Below are positions 27,160 to 36,700 of a stretch of 64,000 nt of DNA, one piece after another. The notes beneath the pieces are model-generated. The model was not told the origin of the DNA, ran no database searches, and saw nothing but the letters and a program-made list of their open reading frames with translations. Source of the stretch: JBFHIJ01 sp963678775. Lineage in GTDB: Bacteria > Bacteroidota > Ignavibacteria > Kapaibacteriales > UBA2268. Location of the stretch: assembly GCA_963678775.2 (NCBI GenBank), contig CAXXGR010000002.1, forward strand, positions 930,001 to 994,000, in the 5' to 3' direction. Position numbers and translations under genes: made by a program. How positions within the stretch are numbered: the stretch's first letter is position 1; each line of letters opens with the position of its first letter.

Positions 27160-27756
27160 ATGTCAATTATCCCACTTATAGCCTATCTTTTAGGCTCAGT
27201 GCCGTCTGCTTATTTAATAGTGAAACTGTTCACCGGAAAGAATATTACTGCTGAGGGCAGCGGCAATGTAGGTGCAATGAACAGCTATGAGAGTACCGGG
27301 AAAAAGCATATAGGCTTACTTGTCTTTGGCGCTGATTTTTTGAAGGGTTTAGTGCCTTTGTTACTATTGCAGATTTTTGATGCCGGACAGATTGAGATGT
27401 CACTGGCAGGAATATTTCTTATTATAGGACATAACTTCTCAGTATTCCTCAAATTTAAAGGTGGCAAAGGTCTTGCTACAGCTTTAGGTGTTTTTGCCAC
27501 TATTAATCTTTTCCCGATTATTGTATGGGTAGCTGTATGGGTTTCTTCATATAAGTTTTTATTCAAAGATATAAACAAAACAAATATCGCTGCTACAACG
27601 TCCCTGCTAAGCGTTTGGTTGCTTCCAGATTCATTACTCCACGATTTTGCGATAATGTCTTCAGACCCACTTCTTGTAAGAATTATGATAAGTGCTATAG
27701 CTTCGCTGATTATGTTTAAGCATATCAAAGATATTAAAGAAATTATGGCCAAATAA
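27160..27756 (+). CDS. plsY: Glycerol-3-phosphate acyltransferase PlsY
   Basis: 198 residues with about five membrane segments. PlsY motifs: LLGSVPSAYLIVKLFTG (motif 1), GSGNVGAMNSY (motif 2, usually GSGNxGATN) and GHNFSVFLKFKGGKGLAT (motif 3). It transfers acyl from acyl-phosphate to glycerol-3-phosphate, the first step of phospholipid synthesis, in the inner membrane. Single gene between ychF and a secreted-protein gene. The MN in place of TN in motif 2 is a small deviation. Confidence 0.95.
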   Translation: MSIIPLIAYLLGSVPSAYLIVKLFTGKNITAEGSGNVGAMNSYESTGKKHIGLLVFGADFLKGLVPLLLLQIFDAGQIEMSLAGIFLIIGHNFSVFLKFKGGKGLATALGVFATINLFPIIVWVAVWVSSYKFLFKDINKTNIAATTSLLSVWLLPDSLLHDFAIMSSDPLLVRIMISAIASLIMFKHIKDIKEIMAK

Positions 27757-27873
27757 AGAATCAACTGTAAAAATACAGTTTAATCAATTCTCTAACCGGA
27801 AGCTATATGCTATCTCTACTCTGAAATTCCTTAAATTGCTTTATATTTGCATACTGAATGACTGTGGAGAGAT

Positions 27874-29067
27874 ATGCATAATTTTGTTATATATAGCCTT
27901 TTTTTGTGTTGCCTGATGACAAACATCAGTTTGAGCAGTGATATACTTGTTACCAATTCCGGTAGAATAATTATTGGTAGGGTAATTTTTGAAGGTAGTG
28001 ACTCTGTTGAAATTACTAATCATAGGAAGACGTATAATATCCCCAAAAACAGAATCGAAATGCTATTCAAGATTCCTGATTTAAATACAGAAGGAAAGCT
28101 TTCCTTGCTTCCGAGGGGATTGCCAATTTCTCTGGAAAAGATAGCCGGCTTAGAAGGCATTTTTTATGGTCTTAGTGGTAAGTATATACTAGTGAGAGTC
28201 GATGGAGAAATAAAGCAGATAGAAATAGCTAAAGTAGATTCCCTGTATATAGATGATTTCCCGGATATAAGATTGTTCAATTTGTTGAATCTGATTGAGC
28301 ATAAGAGAAATAGGATAAATATCAGGACATACGAACTGGGCGAAATAGAGTGTGAAGTTTTGGAATTTGACTCTAATATTGCAGTTGTTAAAAATGATAA
28401 TGACACCATATCATTGGCTATAGAAAGTTTATTGAGTGTAGCAGGCGAGACTTTATTTGACTTTCTCAACAGAAAAAATATTTATAGTAAGAGGTATTTA
28501 CTTTTGCCCTCTGCATATATTGGAAGTGCTGAAGAAACATACGCAGAAATAATAGATTTATATTATGCAAATATTTGTTATAACATAAGCTCATGGCTTC
28601 AGATATCGGGAGGCTTTGCGGCACCTATCCTTTTCGATCAGAGAGGCAAGTATCCTATTTCCTTTTCAGTAAAAGGAGCTGCGAAAATTACAGGTGATTT
28701 TAAAATGTTTTCAGAGCTGATGGTTTTTCATAAAGATGGAAATATGCCGGGACTCTGCCATATTGGACTAAATTACGGAAGCACTGAGAATAATATCTCT
28801 ATTATATACTCATACCAATCTAAGTTAGATACAGAGTTTTCACAAAGCGTTGTAAGCATGGCAGGTGTATTTAGAGTATATAGCTATATTTATTTTACAT
28901 CAGAAATAAGTGCTGTAGGAGAGCGTGAAAGTACTGCTTTTATTGCGAGTAATGCACTGCAAATAAACTTAGAAGATATTTCTTTTAAGATTGGTGCAAT
29001 TTATTTTATTGCAGAAAAGAAAGAATATAGTATTTTGCCATTGTTAAAAGCTGAATTTGATTTCTAA
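27874..29067 (+). CDS. Secreted, outer-membrane-barrel-like protein of unknown function
   Basis: 397 residues. Signal peptide MHNFVIYSLFLCCLMTNISL, then short beta repeats of the type ITNHRKTYNIPKNRIEMLFK in the first 170 residues, seen again as IKQIEIAKVDSLYI and ISLAIESLLSVAG. These look like three copies of a small SH3-like strand-turn-strand unit. The second half alternates polar and hydrophobic residues and ends AEFDF, with terminal Phe, so an outer-membrane barrel is likely. GTGGAGAGAT precedes the ATG. thpR begins 12 bases after its stop. Not recognised as a named family. Confidence 0.72.
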   Translation: MHNFVIYSLFLCCLMTNISLSSDILVTNSGRIIIGRVIFEGSDSVEITNHRKTYNIPKNRIEMLFKIPDLNTEGKLSLLPRGLPISLEKIAGLEGIFYGLSGKYILVRVDGEIKQIEIAKVDSLYIDDFPDIRLFNLLNLIEHKRNRINIRTYELGEIECEVLEFDSNIAVVKNDNDTISLAIESLLSVAGETLFDFLNRKNIYSKRYLLLPSAYIGSAEETYAEIIDLYYANICYNISSWLQISGGFAAPILFDQRGKYPISFSVKGAAKITGDFKMFSELMVFHKDGNMPGLCHIGLNYGSTENNISIIYSYQSKLDTEFSQSVVSMAGVFRVYSYIYFTSEISAVGERESTAFIASNALQINLEDISFKIGAIYFIAEKKEYSILPLLKAEFDF

Positions 29068-29079
29068 TGGATTTTTCAA

Positions 29080-29619
29080 ATGAAAAGATTATTTCTAGCA
29101 ACATTCGTAGATCAGGATATTTTCCGTTTTATTTTTGACGATATAATGAAAGATTTTGATGGCATTGTAAAAGGTAAGTGGGTAGAGCAAGAAAATCTAC
29201 ATTTTACTTACAAGTTCCTGGGAGATACTGAAGAATCAAAAATTCCTGAAATTCAGGAAGCCTTAAAAGATGAGTTAAAGCATTTTGATCGCAATTTGTC
29301 ATTTTCAGGTCTAAGTGCATTTCCTAATTTAAGCAGCGCACGAGTGCTATATGTTCCGGTATTTTCAGAGGCTAACATTTTGAACAAAATTGCCGGGCAG
29401 GTAGAATCCAAACTTGAAAAAATAGGATATGCCCGTGAGAAAAGAAAGTTCCGCTCTCATCTGACTTTGCAGAGAATCAAAGAAACAAAAAGTAGCGAAT
29501 TTGTTGAAAGAATCAAGTCATATAAAGATAAACAATTTGGGTTTATGGACGGCTTTGATGTTAAACTTGTAGCAAGTGAGTTGACTAATAAAGGTCCAAT
29601 CTATACTGTAATAGATTAA
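29080..29619 (+). CDS. thpR: RNA 2',3'-cyclic phosphodiesterase (LigT/ThpR family)
   Basis: 179 residues, normal size. The 2H phosphoesterase fold has two H-x-T/S-x motifs: HFTYKFLGDT (about 46-55; Tyr replaces the usual Leu) and SHLTLQRIK (about 127-135). The start MKRLFLATFVDQDIF matches the family (RLFxAI). It opens 2',3'-cyclic phosphates on RNA ends. It lies 12 bases after the barrel-like gene, probably co-transcribed without an obvious functional link. Confidence 0.93.
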   Translation: MKRLFLATFVDQDIFRFIFDDIMKDFDGIVKGKWVEQENLHFTYKFLGDTEESKIPEIQEALKDELKHFDRNLSFSGLSAFPNLSSARVLYVPVFSEANILNKIAGQVESKLEKIGYAREKRKFRSHLTLQRIKETKSSEFVERIKSYKDKQFGFMDGFDVKLVASELTNKGPIYTVID

Positions 29620-29629
29620 AAAGAAACAA

Positions 29630-29654
29630 GCCGCATTGATGCTATCTTTGCGGC
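29630..29654. terminator. Possible weak terminator between convergent genes
   Basis: GCCGCA (29630-29635) pairs with TGCGGC (29649-29654) over a 13-base loop. There is no T-tract, so function is uncertain. Confidence 0.35.
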
Positions 29655-29661
29655 ATGACTT

Positions 29662-31860
29662 CTATTTAAGTATTTTAAGTTGTTGAGTAGTTTCCATGCC
29701 TGATAGTTCGTACAGACGAATAAAATAAGAGCCCGGTGATAGCTGCGAAATATCTAATTGTGTATTATAAAACCCCGCATCGAGCATACCCAGATTCTCT
29801 TTGATAAGTACTTTTCCTTCCAAATTGCACACTTCGACAGCATACTGTGATATCTTCTTGATGATATAATTCATAGAAGTAGTAGAGTTTGCCGGATTAG
29901 GAGACAAAGCTAGCTCCGGTGATAAATTATGTAAAATTGGATATTCTACATCCTCTACTGAGACTAAGTTTTCGTTAGAAAGCCAATACCCCCCATAACC
30001 AGACATTAACATCATAGTTCCATCCGGAAATGCTGCAAGACTATAATTACTATGATAGAATGGTTTAGGATGCTGTACTAATTGTGTCCATGAAGAATCT
30101 TTTATATCAAAAATCCAGTCATCGGTGTAAAAATTATCTTCAGAGGCTCCATGTAGTAATACTCTACCATCACTTATTGGCTTCATTAAAGGATTAAGCC
30201 TTTTCGACGGGGATCCTTTTGTTTCAATTTTATGCCAGATTAAAGATGGTAGGTGCAGGATATAAGTGTCTTTTTGTTTTATGCGATGCGAATTATATCC
30301 TCCAAATAGAATTACAGTAGAGTCTGTGAGAAAGGATGAGCCAAACCTACACAAATAGGGAAGACTTGTGTTCTTTTTGGGATAAGTAACTTTATTTTCC
30401 TGAAAATTATAATAGGCATAACGAACGCTATCATCGAGACTTCCTATAGCAGAAGTTTGAGATTCCGATCCAAATATCAGGAAATTACCATTTTGAGAAT
30501 GATATATCCATGTATTTAGTCCTCTGAAGGTATTACTTAAGTTAGCAGTTTGTAAGTAAGTACATACATCAGTAGAAGCATCATATTTATAAGCAGGTTG
30601 ATTGTTAGAATTGTTAGAGTCTAACCAAAAAATGGTTTGGCTGTTTCCTATATAATTTCTTGAAAAATAGGGAGGTTCAGGGAGATTACTATCTTCGGCT
30701 AATGTCCATTTGTCAGTTCTTTTATTATAAATCCACAAATTATAAGATTTTCCTGTACGGAAAGAATTGTAACTAGTGCATAGCATTTTGTCTTCACTAA
30801 TTGGGAACATTCCTCCCAAATGGTCTGGAGGCACAAAATCTTGCAATACAGTAGTGAAAGAAGTATCGGCTATATTAAAAATGTCTATTTTATTATAATA
30901 ATCAGTATAAAATATCAGAGATTTGCCGTCTCCATACGTATGCATGCTATAAATTTCAGCAGTTGTGTCGATATGTTTGTTACTGATATCAGACCATTTA
31001 TTAGTATTACCATCGAAAAGGTAATATTCTTTAGCATCATAATTTCTAGGCTCAACATATACAAGAAACTTTTTATTTCCTAGACTGGAGGCATGAGAGT
31101 AATAAAAAGTCTGACTTATTTTAATTGGGGCGTTGAAAGTTTCTAAGCTATCCCAAGTGTTTGTTGTGATATCAAAAGTCCAAGTAGCGTATGGCTTTTG
31201 CTCAGGATATGTGGTTTCGGGTTGAGTAATCAGCAATATTTTGTTATTATCGAATTTAACAATATTGGCAACTTGATCATGTTGTGGTGAGTTCCCTACA
31301 TTAATAGTTGACCAAGAATTTGTAAAGTAATTATACAGATACATAATAGTTTCGTGAGTAGGATATTTACCTGATAAACCACTATGATCAAAGAACAGAA
31401 TCTTACCATCATCAATTTGAATTGCATTATATCCAATCAAATTTCCCGGCGTTGATTTTGATTGTAATTTGGACCAGTTGTTTGTAGTGATATCAAAAAC
31501 AAAAAGATCCGTATCGTAGGAATAAGCGGCTCCGGTTGGTATCTTCTGATTTCCGCCAAATACTAAAACTTTACCTTCTGTCAAAGAAGCCATGGAATGA
31601 TAGTATCTGGGATAAGGTTTCACTGTGCATTTTACTTCCTCCCATGTAGATTTTTTGGCATCAAAAATATATGTATCGTCTAAATTACTATCTGTATAAA
31701 TTCTTCCACCAAACATAAGGAACTGAGTTGTACCTGGAATGTGAGCTAGTTCCTGACATTGTGCTAAAGGTAGTGTTTTTGTTTTTTCTTCCCAAATCTG
31801 AGCATTTGTAAATGCCGGAATAAATAAGCTAATAGCTATAAGAAATGCGATAGTTTTCAT
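29662..31860 (-). CDS. Kelch-repeat T9SS-exported surface protein
   Basis: 732 residues. Signal peptide MKTIAFLIAISLFIPAFTNA. Kelch-type beta-propeller repeats run through about residue 630. They are recognisable by LMFGGRIYTDSNLDDTYIFD, VLVFGGNQK, TNNWSKL, VILFGGYNS and DTYILHLPSLIWHKI. The number of blades is about six to ten by eye, so there may be two propellers. The last 80 residues are a Por/T9SS sorting domain (LSPNPANSTTSMNYI ... GSYFIRLYE). It should be displayed on or released from the cell surface; ligand unknown. Confidence 0.9.
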   Translation of the reverse strand: MKTIAFLIAISLFIPAFTNAQIWEEKTKTLPLAQCQELAHIPGTTQFLMFGGRIYTDSNLDDTYIFDAKKSTWEEVKCTVKPYPRYYHSMASLTEGKVLVFGGNQKIPTGAAYSYDTDLFVFDITTNNWSKLQSKSTPGNLIGYNAIQIDDGKILFFDHSGLSGKYPTHETIMYLYNYFTNSWSTINVGNSPQHDQVANIVKFDNNKILLITQPETTYPEQKPYATWTFDITTNTWDSLETFNAPIKISQTFYYSHASSLGNKKFLVYVEPRNYDAKEYYLFDGNTNKWSDISNKHIDTTAEIYSMHTYGDGKSLIFYTDYYNKIDIFNIADTSFTTVLQDFVPPDHLGGMFPISEDKMLCTSYNSFRTGKSYNLWIYNKRTDKWTLAEDSNLPEPPYFSRNYIGNSQTIFWLDSNNSNNQPAYKYDASTDVCTYLQTANLSNTFRGLNTWIYHSQNGNFLIFGSESQTSAIGSLDDSVRYAYYNFQENKVTYPKKNTSLPYLCRFGSSFLTDSTVILFGGYNSHRIKQKDTYILHLPSLIWHKIETKGSPSKRLNPLMKPISDGRVLLHGASEDNFYTDDWIFDIKDSSWTQLVQHPKPFYHSNYSLAAFPDGTMMLMSGYGGYWLSNENLVSVEDVEYPILHNLSPELALSPNPANSTTSMNYIIKKISQYAVEVCNLEGKVLIKENLGMLDAGFYNTQLDISQLSPGSYFIRLYELSGMETTQQLKILK

Positions 31861-31945
31861 AGTAGACTCTATGTTGTTGTTTTATATTTATCAATATACA
31901 TTTTAAATTATTCATAACATGTAAATATTAAACAGAGAACAAAAA

Positions 31946-31976
31946 AATCCACAGAAGTTGCTATACTTTGTGGATT
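31946..31976 (-). terminator. Terminator downstream of the nuclease fragment
   Basis: AATCCACA (31946-31953) pairs with TGTGGATT (31969-31976). On the minus strand it is followed by a run of T (complement of the A-tract at 31941-31947). Confidence 0.72.
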
Positions 31977-31985
31977 CATACAATA

Positions 31986-32220
31986 TTAAAATTGCAAATT
32001 AATATCTTAGAAGAGGATATATTCTATATCTCATCTGTGTGGGCTAATTTGTTTTTAGCTTTTTCTATGGAGAGTTGCAATTTTTGCTCTAATATTTTAA
32101 TATCAGGTAATTGAGTCAAATACTCTGCTACTTTGATATTGCTTTTGCCTAACTGTAGCAACTCTATATGCTCTTTGTGTTTAGAAGCGCAAATGATAAG
32201 ACCTATCGGAGTATTTTGAT
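31986..32220. repeat. 235-bp dispersed repeat, copy 1
   Basis: This stretch matches 40913-41147 with no gaps and about 14 base differences (roughly 94% identical, counted by eye). It covers the 3' end of the YhcG-type nuclease gene plus about 38 bases beyond its stop. Similarity ends abruptly at both edges. Confidence 0.93.
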
Positions 32221-32248
32221 GTTTTTTATCATGCACTAAAATAACCAT
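32024..32248 (-). pseudogene. Truncated copy of a YhcG-type (DUF1016) nuclease C-terminus
   Basis: A 74-codon frame whose last 65 residues (IGLIICASKHKEHIELLQL ... KLAHTDEI) duplicate the C-terminus of the broken YhcG-type gene at 41 kb. The PDDEXK catalytic part is missing, and the first ten codons are unrelated. It is most likely a non-functional fragment. The close identity, including synonymous changes, suggests the duplication is fairly recent or maintained by conversion. Confidence 0.82.
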
Positions 32249-32337
32249 AATTTACTAATATTACAAAGACTTGTATGGTTTTAACTTGGCAATGGTATCT
32301 CATAAGGATAGAATAGTAGAAAGCCTGAATAGCAGTT

Positions 32338-32381
32338 AAAAAAAAGCTGCTGAAGAAAAATTGATTCTCCGGCAGCTTTTT
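32338..32381 (-). terminator. Terminator of dapA
   Basis: AAAAAGCTGC pairs with GCAGCTTTTT around a 21-base loop. The minus-strand T-run (complement of 32338-32345) follows. Located 34 bases after the dapA stop. Confidence 0.85.
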
Positions 32382-32414
32382 GTATATTTTAGATATTGCA
32401 ATATTATAGATAAC

Positions 32415-33308
32415 TTATTTAACTAAACCTGCATCTTGAAGAGCTTTCGCTAATAATTCTTTGTTGTGTGGTAAAATAGGTAACAAAGGCTGGCGGAAGT
32501 TTTCTTCGCAGTAGCCCAGCATAGCCATTATAGTTTTTACCGGAACAGGATTAGTCTCTACGAAATCAAGCGCCATAAGGTCTAAGAGTTCGTATTGAGT
32601 TTTAACAGCTTTTTTGAAATTACCGTTTAGAGCAGCTCTTATTGCATCTCCATATTTTCTGGGAGCATAATTAGCAATTACTGAAATAATACCGGCAGCA
32701 CCCATCATAATTGCCGGCAAAGCCAAAGAGTCATCGCCACAATAAAGAAGGAAATCTTTCGGAGCATATTTCATAATTTGCATCATCTGTTCCAGATCGC
32801 CAGATGCTTCTTTAGTCGCATATACATTTGGAATTTCTTCTGCAATTTTGATTTGAGTTTCAGCTTCTATATTGATACCACTACGAGAAGGAACATTATA
32901 AATAATAAGAGGTAAGTCAACAGATTCGGAAACAGCAAGGAAATGATGAAAGAGACCTTCTTGCGAAGGTTTATTATAATAAGGCGTAACAAGTAACGCA
33001 CCAGCTGCACCATGCTCTTTAGCAATAAGAGTCATGTCGATAGTTTGCTGAGTGTTATTTGATCCCGTACCTGCTATTATCGGCACTCTTCCTGCTGAAT
33101 ATTCTACAGCTTGGATAATAAGAGACATTTTCTCTTTAGCTGTCAAAGTAGCACTTTCACCTGTAGAGCCACTGACTAAAATCGCTTCTACACCACTCTC
33201 GATTTGGAAATCAATAATTCTTTTAAGAGCATCGAAGTCAATCGTCAAATCTTTTTTAAAAGGTGTAATTAAAGCAGGTATAGTCCCTTTCAGTTGCTTT
33301 ATATCCAT
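32415..33308 (-). CDS. dapA: 4-hydroxy-tetrahydrodipicolinate synthase
   Basis: 297 residues, normal size. DapA condenses pyruvate with aspartate semialdehyde, the first committed step to diaminopimelate and lysine. Visible: VSGSTGESATL (41-51), catalytic Tyr in TPYYNKPSQEG (about 132-142), Schiff-base Lys in NVYATKEASGD (about 165), and GDDSLALP. TIM-barrel. ATG 33308. Monocistronic with its own terminator; dapB is 28 kb away on the same strand. Confidence 0.97.
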   Translation of the reverse strand: MDIKQLKGTIPALITPFKKDLTIDFDALKRIIDFQIESGVEAILVSGSTGESATLTAKEKMSLIIQAVEYSAGRVPIIAGTGSNNTQQTIDMTLIAKEHGAAGALLVTPYYNKPSQEGLFHHFLAVSESVDLPLIIYNVPSRSGINIEAETQIKIAEEIPNVYATKEASGDLEQMMQIMKYAPKDFLLYCGDDSLALPAIMMGAAGIISVIANYAPRKYGDAIRAALNGNFKKAVKTQYELLDLMALDFVETNPVPVKTIMAMLGYCEENFRQPLLPILPHNKELLAKALQDAGLVK

Positions 33309-33705
33309 GCTTTTCCCCTGTTATATTTATTTATTTCAATTTGTGTTCAAATATTTTTGGCTAAAAAAAAACTAGTCTATAGGTATATATATGTCCTTAA
33401 AGTACAATTTAACCAATCATTTGGTAAATAAAAACACATTTTTAAAATATATTAACGGATGTATGGAAATATTGACTAAATATAGACATCACTCGTCTGC
33501 ATGGAAGTAGAGATGTTCTGAAAAGCAATTAGCCTATCTTGTTGGTAATAAAGAGAATAGACATATTTAACAGCCCTTATATCTCTAATGTGGCACGATA
33601 ATTGGACAATGACAAAAAAATCTATTTAAGAAAATATTTTTTTTACCGATGATTGAATTAGCTAGCTCTTTTTAAAATAAAGCAATTAAGTACTTAAAAT
33701 AATAA
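33309..33705. other. AT-rich intergenic region
   Basis: About 400 bases between divergent dapA and the giant LamG gene. No ORF or RNA gene seen; promoters of both genes expected here. Confidence 0.5.
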
Positions 33706-33720
33706 ATACCTCGGAGGTAT
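33706..33720 (+). promoter_or_regulatory. Palindrome overlapping the ribosome binding site of the giant LamG gene
   Basis: ATACCTC-G-GAGGTAT is a perfect 7+7 inverted repeat around one base, 2 bases before the ATG. It contains the Shine-Dalgarno GGAGG. It could be an operator or a small occluding hairpin; with a one-base loop the RNA hairpin would need to open its inner pairs. Sequence seen, role inferred. Confidence 0.45.
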
Positions 33721-33722
33721 CA

Positions 33723-36700
33723 ATGAGTTATTCTTCTACCAAGCAAGTAGGCAGATTTTTTCTTGCCTCTTTGTTCCTGCTATTGTTCGCCGGCTTAGAG
33801 CTAAGCGCACAATATTACGAATTTTCTTTACTTCAAAGGAGAAGATTTGATCAGATTGATGTTGAAGTATGGGCAAAAGCACAACAAACCGGAGCGCCAG
33901 AAGTGGGTAACTCCTCGCTCGTATTGAAATACAATACTGCTTATTTGACTCCAGCCGCTACTCAAGTTTTGAACGAAACGGATAGCATTGCGTTCAATAT
34001 TAACCAAACCAATCCGATTGTAACTCTCAACTCCGGTTTTAGCCAATCAGTAAATGGCTATAATCCACTTAGCTCTAGATCCTACGGTATGGGATATTAT
34101 GCTTTAGAGGTAAATCTTGCGAGTCTTGGCCAAGGCGGTCTGGCTCCTGTGGAAACGGGCAAAGGTAGTTTCTTAGGTAAACTTACTTTTGACATCACAG
34201 GCAGCCCTGATCAAAACTCCTTAACGAATATAGCTTGGAGCGATAATACGCTGCCGGGTGAAATTCAGGTGTTTGATAAAGATTCTAATAGTATTAAGTC
34301 GAATATTACTTTTACTAATCCAGACTCTTACAAAGTGCTGGGTATTACTATTTTATCTCCGAATATCAATGGTCAGGTGGTAGACAGAGACGCAGATTAT
34401 GATGCTCTTTCCGGCGATTACGCTGGCGGAGGCTATCCCATATATTTCGAGCGTAGCATAAACCCTACGATCTATACTGCTCCGGTTGATGAAGATTTAG
34501 CTTATGTTTTCCAATACTCACTCAATAACGGTGGCACATGGACGGAGATAGGTCGCGTAGCAGAAACTGATCAGCCATCAACAACTGTAGGTACGGATGA
34601 CTCTTATACTTCAGGTGAAATATTTAATCCTAATGTGGGTACCTCATATACAATTACTACACAAAATGGTGCTAAAATAGATAATGCCAACTATAGGAAA
34701 CCACTTAGAGTAGTTTGGGCAAAAAATCCTTTCTTTGTTGAAAGATCTGAACAGGCAAGACTTAAAATTGTAAAACTTTCCGGATCTAATTCGGCAGTTA
34801 TAACTAACAGGAATCAAGATGTTTATAGTGATTTAAATGATGATAAATTTGTACTTGGGCGTTTGTTCTTTTGGCAGTTAGACGGTCAGTCAGAATATAT
34901 GGTTACAAATGATAACTTTAGCAATTCTACTCAGTTGACTGTGGAAACTTGGATTAATCTGAATGAATACCAAGCGGAAGGTTCTGAACCGGGCATAGTA
35001 GTCTCAAGTGGTGGCGCAAATGCTACTCCTATACATGGATCTAACGAAGGCGCTTGGATGCTTTATCTAAAAGATGGTAAAATACCTGCCTTCCGTGCAA
35101 GAGAAATAGAGGGCAGAGGCGACAATGGCTATATTGGAACTGTGCAAGCCTATGCTTTAGATTCATTAACAGCGGCTTCGGACATAGAGCCATTAAACAA
35201 CTCTCATGCCAGCAACTGGGTTCACCTTGCTGCTACAGTGGATAATAATACAATCAAGCTGTATGTTAATGGTGAATTATCCGATGAAGTAGTCAATAAT
35301 AATGCTACTAATATAAGAATGCTTACTACTAGCCACCCGGTATGGATTGGTTTAAATCCTAACGGAGGCATTGAAGCAACTGATTATCTTCATGCCGGTA
35401 TCAAAAGTGTAAGAGTTTGGAGAATAGCACTAACTCAAGAAGAATTAAGGTCAAGAATAAGTGGTGTACTCAATCCGACCGATGTAAGCACTTATGGTGA
35501 CGTTAGAAGAGGTCTGCAGATGTACTTTACCTTTGAAGGTGAGCATGCAGATCAAGCAACCGATGTAACATATCAGGGCGGTAACGAAGATCCTGACTTC
35601 TATACAAGCGGTGCATTAGACAACTTTGCTATAACTTACAGACCTGACCAGCCACACATTAGGCTTACAAGCCCTGTAGCAGGTGCAGGTGTTTCCAATA
35701 GATTAGGTAAAAACTTTGTAATCCGCTGGGTAGCTTATGGTCTTGGTGATTTGACTGCCTTAGGTACAAATGATGTAGAAATAGAATACTCTCTTGACCA
35801 ATCTAACTGGTACTACTCAGAAGATGCTAACGGTGTGCCTATTGGAGGTGCAGATGCTCCCGACGTTGAGCCGGGCAAAGTGTCTTGGGAACCTTATGAA
35901 AATGAAAATACAAATGCTAACTTGCGTACAATTACCCCTTATGCAAAAAAGGTATATCTGAGAGCCAGAGGTACACAGGCTAATACGCAAGATAATCTTA
36001 TGGATATTGTAGGGCCTTTCACAGTTGCTCCATATTTTGCTGCCAAAATAGAAGAAGGTGCTGTCCTTGTATTAAAAGACAATGCCGGAATGAATATCAC
36101 AGGCGACAAAGTTTTCATGGAAGCATGGGTAAGACCTTATAGATTTCCTACTGAAGAAGAAGGAATATTCCCTATTATTGCGAAAGTGGACAGCACTGAA
36201 AATATGTTCCATTATAGCTTTGACTTGAGAAATGATGGCAGATTGCAACTGAAGCTTTTCACTGCAGACGGAGAAATTAGAACTGCCATCAGTGATTCCT
36301 CTTATGCTTTAGAAAGACCTAATTCGGTGTCTGCTGATTCTGTTTGGACTCACGTTGCTGTATTTGCAAATTTGAACGCCGGCAGTGGCCAGTCAGAAGT
36401 AATATTCTATGTAGATGGTATAGCTCAAAGAGCTGATTCTATTACTACTCAGTTGGGTACTGATTTAACTCTAAACAGTTTAAACTCATACCCTACATTT
36501 ATTGGATATTCTCCAAAGATGACGTATCAAAATGAATCTTTAATCGATTTACAAACTGAAAATGTGGCACTTACAGGGAATATCAATTCAGGTACTCCGA
36601 TTTCCACAGAGAGAAATTTTGCCGGTACTATTTATGATAAAAACTATAACCCGCATACTTTTGATTTCAACCTGTTGAAAACAGCAAATGCTCGTGAGTT

